Shown here: positions 36,009-44,431 of the stretch, in pieces | Numbering within the stretch: position 1 is the first letter of the stretch | Layout: each line of letters starts with the position of its first letter | Assembly (NCBI RefSeq): GCF_011305995.1 | Contig: NZ_CP049910.1 | Location: forward strand, 620,001-684,000 | Origin: Diaphorobacter sp. HDW4A | GTDB taxonomy: Bacteria; Pseudomonadota; Gammaproteobacteria; Burkholderiales; Burkholderiaceae_C | Reading direction: 5' to 3' | Length of the DNA stretch: 64,000 nt | The notes under the pieces: generated by a model | Database searches by the model: none | The model's input: the letters and a program-made list of their open reading frames with translations, nothing else | What the model was told of the DNA's origin: nothing | Made by a program: the position numbers and the translations under genes

Positions 36009-36144
36009 CCTCCTACCTTATCACTCGACATCGCTCAGTCCCAAAGCCCGCGTGTGCCGTTGCGTATGGATGGGCATCTTCAGCGGCGCTGCGTGCCCCT
36101 GTTGCCTGGCATCCTGGCAAACGGGATTGTCGCGAAGCGGTGTT

Positions 36145-37185
36145 TCAGAACACGGACAGATCGACCGTGCCGACTACTTTCCGCAAGTCGAGTTGCTTCG
36201 CTTTGATGAAAGTCAGGAACTGGGTGGCCAGATCGTCGCTGTCAAACGTGATGCGCATGCCAATCTCTGGCGGTCCGTAGTTGTAGGGGTCTTCGCCGTC
36301 AATGCTCACGAATCCGGCATGTTTAAGGATGTCCAGCTCTCCCTTGAGGTCTGCGCCCCGATACTCGCGTTCCACCTTGCTGTAAAGCGCATGTGTCCAT
36401 GCGTCCTGGAACCGGCGGGATTTTCCCGTCTCTCTGCGTTCATAGAGCATGACCAGGAATTCTCGGGTGATCCTTGGCAGTCGCGAGAGGCGTTTTCCAA
36501 GCCTCTGGAGCGCCTGACGGATCTCCTTGGTCTCCTTGTCATTTAGATCGGCGCCGACCTCATCGCGCAGGTAGTCGATGAAGGCTTCGCCGTTGCCCAC
36601 CTTGGGCGTAACCCGAGCCTCCCACTTGTCGTACCCCGAGGTGGGATATTTCCCTTCCTCGTTGGGGACTTCAAGCTCGACCTTCAGACGGGCGATCTCG
36701 GTCCGGATCAGTTGGTGCAGCTTCTGCAGCGCGTCGATTGGCAGGCCCACCGTCTTGCGCGCCAGATCATCCATATCCCAGATGTTGTCGACACCAAAGT
36801 GATATGGGGCGCACAGCGCAGGGTCCAGTGTGTAGGAGCCTTGCTTCCTGCCAACCACCAGTACGACGATTTCAGTGAACTTGGCGGCCTGGCCGCCAGT
36901 GATCTTTTGCAGTGTCGAGTGCACCTTGGCCGCATCCGACCGTGATGTCACCTGAATTCCGAGCTTGAGGTTTTCGTCCCCAAGATCCAGCCCGGGTTCA
37001 TTGGAGCGCTCCTGATTGAGGTTCTGCAGATGGCTGCCAAGAAGAACATTCAGGATGTCCCGGAAGAAGTTCTCGGCATAGACCGTCAAGTCCGTCAGAC
37101 CCAGCCTGTTGCGCATCGCTACCTGCTGTGCGACGGTGCTGAGTTCGTCAATGATTTCGCCGATGTAGTGGCCGCGTGTAATCAC
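36145..37185 (-). CDS. SMEK-domain protein
   Basis: A 346-residue protein from GTG 37185 with aaaggaa in range. The N-terminal ~140 residues (TRGHYIGEIIDELSTVAQQV, ENFFRDILNVLLG, LKLGIQVTSRSDAAKVHSTL) match the SMEK domain, which I recall as a small alpha/beta, nuclease-like-fold domain in bacterial conflict proteins. The C-terminal part is helical and ends in a winged-helix-like segment (LDILKHAGFVSIDGEDPYNY). The gene starts 26 bases after the Cys/His-rich 37,212 gene: a two-gene operon with the look of an anti-phage module. Function unproven. Confidence 0.75.
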   Translation of the reverse strand: MITRGHYIGEIIDELSTVAQQVAMRNRLGLTDLTVYAENFFRDILNVLLGSHLQNLNQERSNEPGLDLGDENLKLGIQVTSRSDAAKVHSTLQKITGGQAAKFTEIVVLVVGRKQGSYTLDPALCAPYHFGVDNIWDMDDLARKTVGLPIDALQKLHQLIRTEIARLKVELEVPNEEGKYPTSGYDKWEARVTPKVGNGEAFIDYLRDEVGADLNDKETKEIRQALQRLGKRLSRLPRITREFLVMLYERRETGKSRRFQDAWTHALYSKVEREYRGADLKGELDILKHAGFVSIDGEDPYNYGPPEIGMRITFDSDDLATQFLTFIKAKQLDLRKVVGTVDLSVF

Positions 37186-37211
37186 GGGATTCCTTTGTCG
37201 TTGTGTGGCGC

Positions 37212-38204
37212 TCAGGTGATGAGGACGATCTGCTTCTTGAACTTTGGCGTGAGCGTCAGCTTGTGGGCCACATAGGTGATGGCCCGCGACCGGTCGCGTT
37301 TGTCGGGGGCGGAGTTCTCGACGGGGCCACTCACCTTCCAGAGACCGAACATGACAATCTGGGCATCTGGCGGGAAACCACCGAGCCAGGAAGCATCGGC
37401 GTGCGCGATGCTGACCTCGAACGACTCCACCCGAAGGGGATCATCTGTCTTGCGATACAGCGGCCGGCAGTTGAGGAAGCTGCTCTTGTACCCGGCGCCA
37501 GTGGGCGGCTGATGGAAAGACCGCACTGAGCCGACCAGGGCAACTGGATAGGGGTTGTTGCCGCTCTTGGCAACCAGTTCCCAGGCTTCATCGAAGCGAT
37601 CATGCTCGAAGAAGAACTGTTTCCAGGGGAGCCGCTTGGTGCCCAATCGCAGGAGCAGTTCGGCGGCAAGCAGCGTGTCGGATTCGCACATCGCGCGCAG
37701 GACCAGGATGTCCGCCGTGGTGCGTAGATAACTGTCGAGCCGCTTGTCCGAGGCGATCACCTCGGTTGCCGTCTTGGTCGTTCCGGCGGCGGGGCCGCTG
37801 CCATTGACTGTCGGCGCATTGCCCGACAGTCCGTGCTTGCGAAGTCCATTGTGCAAGGCGAGCAGACGCAGTTCCCGCTTCCCGTCTTCCAAGGCGTTCA
37901 GAAACTCCGGGTCTGATTGCGCCGCAATGATCTTCAGGCTGCCCGAGGCGTCGTATCGGCACCCTGCGGCATGTTCAGACCCGCGGGTCAGGCCAATGTA
38001 GGCGGGGACATCGACAGGCTCGATGCGATTGGCTCTGTTTTGTTGGTAGCGGGGGACAAACCGGACATCGCAGCCACATAACGGATCGTCGCAACGGAGA
38101 TCCGGCGCGGTACCACCCCCATCCGTCATGCCTTGCAGTTCCTCGACCGTGTGACGGTGTCCATGGCGATCCCGTGCCGCGCGCATCTTGATGCCTTTGC
38201 TCAT
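37212..38204 (-). CDS. Zinc-finger-like protein, partner of the SMEK protein
   Basis: A 330-residue protein from ATG 38204 (MSKGIKMRAARD) with aggagg 11 bases upstream. The N-terminal segment CDDPLCGCDVRFVP followed ~40 residues later by HAAGC forms a likely Cys/Cys/Cys-His/Cys metal site. The middle is helical (LLALHNGLRKHGLSG, RAMCESDTLLAAELLLRLG) and the C-terminal ~100 residues are beta-rich. The family is unrecognised. Its position immediately upstream of the SMEK gene suggests a sensor or effector subunit. Confidence 0.65.
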   Translation of the reverse strand: MSKGIKMRAARDRHGHRHTVEELQGMTDGGGTAPDLRCDDPLCGCDVRFVPRYQQNRANRIEPVDVPAYIGLTRGSEHAAGCRYDASGSLKIIAAQSDPEFLNALEDGKRELRLLALHNGLRKHGLSGNAPTVNGSGPAAGTTKTATEVIASDKRLDSYLRTTADILVLRAMCESDTLLAAELLLRLGTKRLPWKQFFFEHDRFDEAWELVAKSGNNPYPVALVGSVRSFHQPPTGAGYKSSFLNCRPLYRKTDDPLRVESFEVSIAHADASWLGGFPPDAQIVMFGLWKVSGPVENSAPDKRDRSRAITYVAHKLTLTPKFKKQIVLIT

Positions 38205-38242
38205 GTCGTCGTCGTGCCTCCTGAAGTGATTGGTTCTGGAAA

Positions 38243-38596
38243 GTGTGCCATGCGGTGAATGCCGAGGCACCGTTTCAATGCGTCGTGCTCCGGACTTCTC
38301 CCGGCAGGCGTTCGTCGAGAAACAGGACAACGGAGCGGAGCCTGGGGGGCTGGACGCCGGGTGCGCTGGTATCGCCGCGCCGACTCGGCCACCGCGAGGC
38401 CATCCAGCGCTTGTGCGCCGAGTTCGACGAAGACGGCCCGGATTGTGGCTACAACGCCGTGATCCAGGACTACGCCAGCATCTGGTGGAAGCAGGCGAAC
38501 AGCGACCCGAACCTCACCCGGTTTCCCGACCATCACCGACAACTGGCGGCGCGCCTGAAACGCATGACGGGCCGCACCCATTCGACAAAGGCCTGA
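38243..38596 (+). CDS. Hypothetical protein, possibly 5'-truncated
   Basis: The plausible coding part is the C-terminal ~75 residues (HREAIQRLCAEFDEDGPDCG, then IWWKQANSDPNLTRFPDHHR); upstream of about 38,380 the frame looks non-coding, so this may be the 3' remnant of a longer gene. It ends two bases before the next ATG, suggesting expression with the 81-residue gene. No family is recognised. Confidence 0.35.
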   Translation: MCHAVNAEAPFQCVVLRTSPGRRSSRNRTTERSLGGWTPGALVSPRRLGHREAIQRLCAEFDEDGPDCGYNAVIQDYASIWWKQANSDPNLTRFPDHHRQLAARLKRMTGRTHSTKA

Positions 38597-38598
38597 CC

Positions 38599-38844
38599 AT
38601 GAAGCTGGATCAGCAACTGCTCGACCGGATCACCTTGAACGACCGCGACGCCTTGCGCGAAGTCGCGCACCTGTTGCGTGAAGCGGATCGCGCCTGGAAC
38701 CGGATCGAACGCGGCAAACAGACCGAACTCAACGCCATGCACCACGATGACGGCTCGCTGGCGTACTGCCTGCGCTGGGCGCAGCAGGCGGCGGACGAGT
38801 TGATCGCGGCAACCCAGGGGGCTGGTTCGCAGACGAGCCGGTGA
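38599..38844 (+). CDS. Small hypothetical protein upstream of the PRTRC cassette
   Basis: 81 residues from ATG 38599 (MKLDQQLLDRITLNDRDA); all-helical, including EVAHLLREADRAWNRIERGK. It is 66 bases ahead of the PRTRC ParB gene in the same direction. Unknown family. Confidence 0.6.
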   Translation: MKLDQQLLDRITLNDRDALREVAHLLREADRAWNRIERGKQTELNAMHHDDGSLAYCLRWAQQAADELIAATQGAGSQTSR

Positions 38845-38910
38845 GGCACGCATGCCCTTGAAAGCGATCCGCCCCGCGAGAGCATGAAGGCATCCCATCA
38901 GGAGACCGTC

Positions 38911-40668
38911 ATGGACACACCGAACCATCCCACCCTGCCGCTGCGCCGCATCGTGCAGGGCAAGAACCCCCGCGAATACTTCGACCCGGCCGAAATGGCC
39001 GAGTTGGAGGATGGCCTGCGCGCTGCCGGCCGCGTCATCCAGCCCATCCTTGTTCGCCCGATCCCCGGCACCGACCGCTACGAAATCGTGGCGGGGGAGC
39101 GCCGCTGGCGCGCCGCCCAGACCGTCTTCGGCGACAACTACGACATGCCCGTCGTCATTGAGGCACTGAGCGACGAGCAGGCCGAAGCCTTCGCCACCAT
39201 CGAAAACCATCACCGTGCCGCCATGTCGCACGCCGAGGAAGCACAAGCCGCCCGCAGCCAGTTGATGCGCCACAAGGGCGACAAGGACGAGGCGGCGGCA
39301 GCGCTCGGCTGGAAGCCCGAACTGCTGGAGCGCCGGCTGGCGCTGCTGACCTGCACGCCTGCCGTGTTGAAGGCGCTCACGCACCGCCAGATTCAGTTGG
39401 GCCACGCCGAACTGCTCGCTGGGGTGCCGCCTGAGAAGCAGGACACCGTGCTGACCGGCGTGATCGCGCACAAGGTGCCGGTGGGCGTCTTGAAGGAGCA
39501 GCTTGGCCGTTTCGCCCGCCGTCTGGCCGACGCCATCTTCGACACCGCGCAGTGTGCGGCCTGCCCGCACAACTCGTCCCGCCAGTCCGGGCTGTTCGAC
39601 GCGAGCCTGGGCGACGGCTTCTGCCAGCACCCCACGCACTACGACGAACTGACGCAGCAGGCCGTCGAGGCCAAGGCCGCGAGCTTGGGCGACCAGTACC
39701 CCGTTGTCCGCATCGTCAGGGCGACAGATGGCTTCTCGCCGCTGCCTGTGGCCGAAGATGGCGCGCTTGGCGTTGGCCCGGCGCAGTACGCGGCCTGCAA
39801 GGGATGCGCCTCCTTCGGCTGTGCCGTTTCGGTCTTGCCGGGGACGCAGGGCGAAGTGATGGCCTCGCTGTGCTTCGATGCGGCGTGCAACAGCCAGAAG
39901 GTCGCCGCGTGGGTGAAGACACAGCGCGAGTGCACGACGCAGGAGAGGGAGGCCGGCAAGGCCGAGGCCCAAGGCGGCAAGCGCCAGCCGGCGTCAAGGA
40001 CGAATGCCAAGCCCGCCTCCGCGCCGAGCAACAAGACGCCGCAGCGCGTCGTGGACTACCGGCTCATGCAGTGGCGCAAATGGGCCGCGAAGGAACTCAT
40101 GGTGCAGCCCGAACGCAACCGGCGCGTGATGGTCGCGCTGGCGCGCTTGGGCCGGGCCCGTGACGTGCGCAGCACCGAGTACGGGCAGGCGGCGAGCCGG
40201 ATCGCCGGCGCAGGTGCGATGGAGGGAACGGGCTTTCGCGGCCTGCTGCAAGAGGTCGATGCCATCGACGCGCAGCACCTGGAGCGGCTGACGCTGGCGA
40301 TCACGGCCGCCGCAGCGTTCGGCGTGACCACACAGGATCTGGAGGCGCTGCTGAACTATCTCCGGGTCGATGAAGGCAAGCACTTCAAGTGGGAGGCCAC
40401 TTTCCTTGAACTGTTCACCTTGAGCGAGCTAGAGGCGCTGGCCGTCGAAGTGGGCCTCAAAGCGAAGATGGGCGCGAGCCTCTACAAGCTGGCCCGCGAG
40501 AAGAAGAAAGCCGACTTCATCAAGGCCCTGCTCGCCGTGCCGAACTTCGCCTACGAGGGCACCGTCCCGGCGGTCATGCGCTATCCACGCAAGACCGAGC
40601 AGCCCACAGTCGAACCGCTCGACCCCGATGCGGCAGAGGAAGCGGAGGACGCCGCCCTGGCGGCGTGA
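38911..40668 (+). CDS. PRTRC-system ParB-family protein
   Basis: A 585-residue protein; ATG 38911 has aggag 7 bases upstream. The N-terminal ParB/Spo0J domain has NPREYFDPAEM and AGERRWRA (the CTP-binding GERRxRA box, residues 62-68), followed by a helix-turn-helix region (AEEAQAARSQLMRHKGDKDE). Two Cys-rich parts follow (CAACPHNS and CKGCASFGC), likely zinc-binding, a feature of the PRTRC ParB subfamily. It is the first gene of the PRTRC (ParB-related, ThiF-related) cassette and probably binds a centromere-like site for partition or regulation of the element. No ParA accompanies it here. Confidence 0.9.
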   Translation: MDTPNHPTLPLRRIVQGKNPREYFDPAEMAELEDGLRAAGRVIQPILVRPIPGTDRYEIVAGERRWRAAQTVFGDNYDMPVVIEALSDEQAEAFATIENHHRAAMSHAEEAQAARSQLMRHKGDKDEAAAALGWKPELLERRLALLTCTPAVLKALTHRQIQLGHAELLAGVPPEKQDTVLTGVIAHKVPVGVLKEQLGRFARRLADAIFDTAQCAACPHNSSRQSGLFDASLGDGFCQHPTHYDELTQQAVEAKAASLGDQYPVVRIVRATDGFSPLPVAEDGALGVGPAQYAACKGCASFGCAVSVLPGTQGEVMASLCFDAACNSQKVAAWVKTQRECTTQEREAGKAEAQGGKRQPASRTNAKPASAPSNKTPQRVVDYRLMQWRKWAAKELMVQPERNRRVMVALARLGRARDVRSTEYGQAASRIAGAGAMEGTGFRGLLQEVDAIDAQHLERLTLAITAAAAFGVTTQDLEALLNYLRVDEGKHFKWEATFLELFTLSELEALAVEVGLKAKMGASLYKLAREKKKADFIKALLAVPNFAYEGTVPAVMRYPRKTEQPTVEPLDPDAAEEAEDAALAA

Positions 40669-40694
40669 GCGCCGCAGCCACTGGAAAACCCCCG

Positions 40695-40733
40695 ATGCCT
40701 TCGTAGCATGGTCTTCGAAGGCATTTCTTTTTT
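40695..40733 (+). terminator. Terminator-like leader between PRTRC ParB and E
   Basis: ATGCCTTCG and CGAAGGCAT form a perfect 9-bp stem with a 12-base loop and a run of tttctttttt, ending directly before aaggag of the PRTRC E gene. It may partly end parB transcription or act as a leader hairpin for E. Confidence 0.65.
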
Positions 40734-40746
40734 GAAGGAGCGTGAC

Positions 40747-41247
40747 ATGACCCTGTTTGCAGAACTCTATGCGCTGGCCCTGACCGCGACGCTGACCATG
40801 ACGGTGAGCGCCGACGAGAAGTCGGGCCGGCTGACCGTGAATGTGATTCCCAAGCCGCGCAAGGACGTGAGCGAGCCGACGCTGACGCAGCCCCTGAGCC
40901 TGACGGCGACCCCGCAGGAATTCGATGAGGGTTTCATCGCGGCGCTGACCGGCTACCGCGAGGTGCGCCAAAGCCTCGCGCAGCAGGCGGAAGCGACCAA
41001 GGAGGTGATCGAGGCGGCGAAGGCCGCTTCGGTGAAGAAAGCCAGCGATGCGGCGAGCAAGGCCGCCAAGTCCGGTGCCGCCACCGGCGTGACCAGCAAG
41101 GTGGCGAGCCCCGCGAACATGCCTGTCCAGGCGACGCCCGCAGAGGATGACGACGAGGGAGCCGACACCGCCTGCACGAGCGCCACGCCCGCCGCTGCGG
41201 CAACCGCAGCAACGGCGGGTGCCGAGTCCTACGACCTCTTCGGTTGA
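40747..41247 (+). CDS. PRTRC-system protein E
   Basis: A 166-residue protein from ATG 40747 (aaggag 7 bases upstream). The N-terminal ~75 residues are a conserved beta-rich domain (DEKSGRLTVNVIPKPRKDVS, LSLTATPQEFDEGFIAALTG). The rest is an Ala/Lys-rich helix and a low-complexity tail ending in SYDLFG. It matches the PRTRC E family in position, size and N-terminal pattern; biochemical role unknown. An adaptor or substrate role in the ubiquitin-like pathway is speculation. Confidence 0.8.
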   Translation: MTLFAELYALALTATLTMTVSADEKSGRLTVNVIPKPRKDVSEPTLTQPLSLTATPQEFDEGFIAALTGYREVRQSLAQQAEATKEVIEAAKAASVKKASDAASKAAKSGAATGVTSKVASPANMPVQATPAEDDDEGADTACTSATPAAAATAATAGAESYDLFG

Positions 41248-41287
41248 GCGCCACCGAAGCGCCGCGACGTGGGCTTGCAACCGCCCC

Positions 41288-41342
41288 TTCGGTTGAGAGA
41301 CTGGATTCCAAGGCGGTCGAAGGCGACCGCCATCTCACCGAA
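41288..41342 (+). promoter_or_regulatory. Two-stem leader of the PRTRC C (Ubl) gene
   Basis: An inner hairpin GGCGGTCG/CGACCGCC (41312-41319 and 41324-41331, loop AAGG) is enclosed by TTCGGTTGAG and CTCACCGAA. It ends just before aaggag and ATG 41360. Confidence 0.5.
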
Positions 41343-41359
41343 CCAAGGAGCAAAACACC

Positions 41360-41827
41360 ATGTCGATTGCAGTTCTCGAAATCAGGCGATCCTTCCGCTA
41401 CAACGGCATCATGCTGCCGGACGTGCCGGGGTTCGAACCCCGCGAAGTGCGCGACCTCTACAGCGCGCAGTACCCCGAACTCGTGAGCGCCGAGGTCGAG
41501 CCCGGCGAGGTGCGCGACGGCGTGCAGGAGTTCAATTTCCGCAAGGCGGTCGGCACCAAGGGCGCAGGCGTTGCGCCTGCCGGGGTGCAGGCCGAAGGCG
41601 GCGAGGCCGGCCCGCGCCTTGCAGCCCTGTTGGCGACGATTCAGGCCGACGAGGCAGGGGCGAGCGGCGCGCAGTCCAAGTTGTCCGCCGCGCTGTCGCG
41701 CCGTAGCGTGCTGGCCCGTTCGACGGCGATGAGCCGGTTCGCCCAGGCCACCCTGGCGAAGCCGCACCTCGATGCGCGCCCGCACCGCTCGGCGGCGACA
41801 AGCGACATGCTGGCGCCGGTGGCATGA
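41360..41827 (+). CDS. PRTRC-system protein C (ubiquitin-like) with long C-terminal extension
   Basis: Residues 1-68 form the compact beta-grasp-like PRTRC C / Prok_Ub domain (FRYNGIMLPDVPGFEPREV, YPELVSAEV, FNFRKAVGTKG). Family members I recall are ~70 residues and end near that final glycine. Here 87 further residues, Ala/Ser/Arg-rich, follow Gly68. A ubiquitin-like protein would be activated by the ThiF-like E1 at its C-terminal glycine, so the tail would have to be removed, probably by the JAMM protein A, or this copy works without exposure of the glycine. ATG 41360 has aaggag 9 bases upstream; the stop overlaps the F gene by 4 bp. Confidence 0.8.
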   Translation: MSIAVLEIRRSFRYNGIMLPDVPGFEPREVRDLYSAQYPELVSAEVEPGEVRDGVQEFNFRKAVGTKGAGVAPAGVQAEGGEAGPRLAALLATIQADEAGASGAQSKLSAALSRRSVLARSTAMSRFAQATLAKPHLDARPHRSAATSDMLAPVA

Positions 41828-42906
41828 CGCCGAACCTGAACATCGGCATGGACAGGCCAGTCTTCGCCGCGATGCCCATCCTGGCGCTGCCTCAACTGAG
41901 TGGGAAGGTGCCGCTGTCGGTGGCCTCGCGTTCGCAGGCCAAGGCGAACGCGGGGCTGTGCCGTTGCCTGATCGATGCGGGCATCGTGCATGAGGATGCG
42001 CTGCCCGCGAACGAACCCGATCCGCTCAAAGCCTGCCAGCAGGCTATCGACGCCTGGATCAAGCGCCTGATCGGGCCGCTGCACTGCCTGCAACCCCGTG
42101 TGGCGATCAACGTGCTCGACGAGCACCAGCACCACCCGGCCAGCCGAGAAGGCAAGCAGAGCGCCTACGCCTACCTCGACCTGTACTGGTGCGAGTACCA
42201 CGAGAGCGAATGGCCGGTGGGCCGGCAACTGGAAGCGCTGAATACGGCGATGCCGGGCCTCGGGGCCACGGTGTTGCAGGTGCTGCGCGAGCAGAGCCGC
42301 TACGTCTATCCCGTCTTCACCCCCGACATTGCCGACGACGTGTCGTCCTATCTGTACTGGCAGGGCGAGTCGGACGAAGAGGCCGCGCTCGACATGATGT
42401 GCGAGGACGACAACGAAGCCGACCGGGAGGCCATGCGCGACGAAATGGTCACCCGCGCAATGCTCGACGCCGCCTATCCCGAGTGGGCGCGGCGCTGGCT
42501 GGTGCGACCGGAGAAGGGGAGGCGTCGGCGCAAGGGCGAGGCGGCCCTGCGACTCTGCGATCTGCGGCGTGCAGCCAAGACCCTGACCGACCCTGCGATG
42601 CGCGCCATCGTCGCCGACGCACTGGCGCTGTCCAAGCTGGCGCTGGACGACAGCTTCCGGCCCGACATCGACGGCGAGTACATCGGCTTCGGGGCCGTGC
42701 TGTCCTGGGACGAGGCCGACATCACGACGCGCATCTACGACGACCTGCTCAACCTCGCGCACCAGTCCGAGTTCTGCGACCGCATGGGCGAGGCAGTGAT
42801 CTCGCTCGACGACCCCGGCGCGCTCGGTGCTTGCTTTGCCCGCCTGGGCCTGCGCTTTGAGGCCATCGCGCTGATCGACCGCTTGATTCACGCCCTGAGC
42901 GACTGA
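41824..42906 (+). CDS. PRTRC-system protein F
   Basis: A 360-residue protein whose ATG overlaps the C stop by 4 bp. Acidic and helical, with DVSSYLYWQGESDEEAALDM and a basic patch (RPEKGRRRRKGEAAL). Order and length match PRTRC F. No catalytic motif is evident; it may be a scaffold or substrate-binding subunit. 26 bases separate it from B, where a small hairpin (CTGAG...CTCAG) overlaps the next ribosome site. Confidence 0.8.
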   Translation: MTPNLNIGMDRPVFAAMPILALPQLSGKVPLSVASRSQAKANAGLCRCLIDAGIVHEDALPANEPDPLKACQQAIDAWIKRLIGPLHCLQPRVAINVLDEHQHHPASREGKQSAYAYLDLYWCEYHESEWPVGRQLEALNTAMPGLGATVLQVLREQSRYVYPVFTPDIADDVSSYLYWQGESDEEAALDMMCEDDNEADREAMRDEMVTRAMLDAAYPEWARRWLVRPEKGRRRRKGEAALRLCDLRRAAKTLTDPAMRAIVADALALSKLALDDSFRPDIDGEYIGFGAVLSWDEADITTRIYDDLLNLAHQSEFCDRMGEAVISLDDPGALGACFARLGLRFEAIALIDRLIHALSD

Positions 42907-42932
42907 GACTGTTCTCAGGAGGTCATTCCAAG

Positions 42933-43682
42933 ATGAACGAAGCCGAGTTTTCCATCCACACCCCGACCGAGAACGTGCTGACGCTCGATCAGGCGGTGCT
43001 GCTCTACCACGGCCGCAACGGCGGCGCGCTGGCCACCGTCCACGAGGTGATGACCGTGGACGGTGCGCCGGTGATCGGCGCGGGCCGCGCCATGACCGCG
43101 CAGGCGGCACGCGAACTGGCCGCAGCCTTGCTCCAGCGGGTGGCCCACAGCGGCTTCCTGCCCGAGACGGTGCTCTACGTGCATGGCGACCTGATCCTGT
43201 GGTGGGTACCGCCTGCACGCCGCCACATTGCCTTCCGGGTGGATGGCGACCATGCCGAAGCCTTCGGCGGTGGCGAGCGCGGGGAGACGGTGCCGCTGCC
43301 GGGGCTGGTCTTCGCGGCATCGAGCCGGACGTGGGGCGTTTGGGCCGTCAAGGGAAGCCGCCGCCCGACGCCGCAGACCCCGCTGTACCAAGCCCCATTC
43401 TTCAACGTCAATGGGCAGGGCGGTATCTGCCAAGGCAATGTGCCGAAGCCCGAAGGCACCACGGTGGAGAAGATCGAAGCCTGGAACGATGCCTTCTTCC
43501 GCTCCTACTTCACCCACCCGAACGTGACCGGCAAGCTGCTGCGCTACCGGGGCGGCGCCTATGCCTTCTGGCGCGACATGCTCGACCGGCGTTTCGCCCG
43601 CTTCCCGGAGCGCGTGCTGGTCGATGTCAAGACGACGCTGGGCGGGCTGCTCGGAGAAAAAGACCGCAAGGGGGCCGCATGA
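42933..43682 (+). CDS. PRTRC-system protein B, E2-like
   Basis: A 249-residue protein. A beta-rich N-terminal half precedes a conserved single Cys in GGICQGNVPKPE (Cys166), the position expected for a ubiquitin-conjugating-type thioester cysteine in the prokaryotic E2-like families placed beside E1-like, JAB and Ubl genes. Later LRYRGGAYAFWRDML is also typical. ATG 42933 has caggagg 9 bases upstream. It would receive the Ubl from ThiF and pass it to a target. The E2 label is by family resemblance; activity is untested here. Confidence 0.8.
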   Translation: MNEAEFSIHTPTENVLTLDQAVLLYHGRNGGALATVHEVMTVDGAPVIGAGRAMTAQAARELAAALLQRVAHSGFLPETVLYVHGDLILWWVPPARRHIAFRVDGDHAEAFGGGERGETVPLPGLVFAASSRTWGVWAVKGSRRPTPQTPLYQAPFFNVNGQGGICQGNVPKPEGTTVEKIEAWNDAFFRSYFTHPNVTGKLLRYRGGAYAFWRDMLDRRFARFPERVLVDVKTTLGGLLGEKDRKGAA

Positions 43683-44380
43683 TGGACGTGCGCGATCAAG
43701 CCTTGCTGGCCTCCTGCCCGGTGGTGGCCGCACCGCGTTTCAGCCCGCTGCCGGACATGGCCAACGGCCAGCGCATCATCGTGGCGAGCAACGGCTGGTT
43801 CGTCCAGACCCGGCTGGACTGGCTCGACTGCATCACCGCACTGAGCCTGGATACCCCGGCGATGCGCCTGCCCTACGGTGAAGTCCGGGAGCACCTGCGT
43901 TTCAGCTTCGGCCAATTGCCGATCCCGCTGATCGAGGCGTTTGTCGCTCATGGCCGCAAGCACCTGCCCGATGAAGCCGCTGGTGTGCTGATCTACTCGC
44001 GCGGCACCGGGCGGCTGCGACTGGCGTTCTGCGAGGCAGTGCGGGCCTCACCCGTTCGCATCGACTACCGAAGGCCACCGATGGCCGACGACGAAACCGT
44101 GGCCGTGGACCTGCACACGCACGGACGGGCTCCGGCGTTCTGGTCAGCCGACGACGACCGGGACGACCAGGGCATCAAGGTGGCGGGGGTGTTCGGTCTG
44201 CTGGATCAGCCCAAGCCGATGGCGCGGTTCCGGCTGGTGATCAACGGCCTGTACCAGGACTTGCCGCGCCACCCGTGGCCGGGGCCTGATGCGTTTGCGG
44301 ACAGGGTGGACGGCGAGGAATCCGCCCCTTGGCCGAACCGCTGGATGCGCAGCGTCATCCGCCGCTGGACAGGCGCTTGA
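43679..44380 (+). CDS. PRTRC-system protein A, JAMM/MPN+ metallopeptidase
   Basis: A 233-residue protein. The zinc motif is complete: Glu99 (DEAAGVLIYS) and H146-T-H148-x7-S156-x-x-D159 (HTHGRAPAFWSADD), the exact H-x-H-x7-S-x2-D JAMM signature of deubiquitinases. It overlaps B by 4 bp. In Ubl pathways JAMM proteins mature precursors or reverse conjugation; with protein C extended past its glycine, a processing role is attractive. It differs from the element's RadC, which is a separate JAMM branch. Confidence 0.88.
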   Translation: MMDVRDQALLASCPVVAAPRFSPLPDMANGQRIIVASNGWFVQTRLDWLDCITALSLDTPAMRLPYGEVREHLRFSFGQLPIPLIEAFVAHGRKHLPDEAAGVLIYSRGTGRLRLAFCEAVRASPVRIDYRRPPMADDETVAVDLHTHGRAPAFWSADDDRDDQGIKVAGVFGLLDQPKPMARFRLVINGLYQDLPRHPWPGPDAFADRVDGEESAPWPNRWMRSVIRRWTGA

Positions 44381-44431
44381 AAGCGGCCCCCGGCGCGGGA
44401 CACTGAGTGCAACACGTCATGGAGGCTGTGC

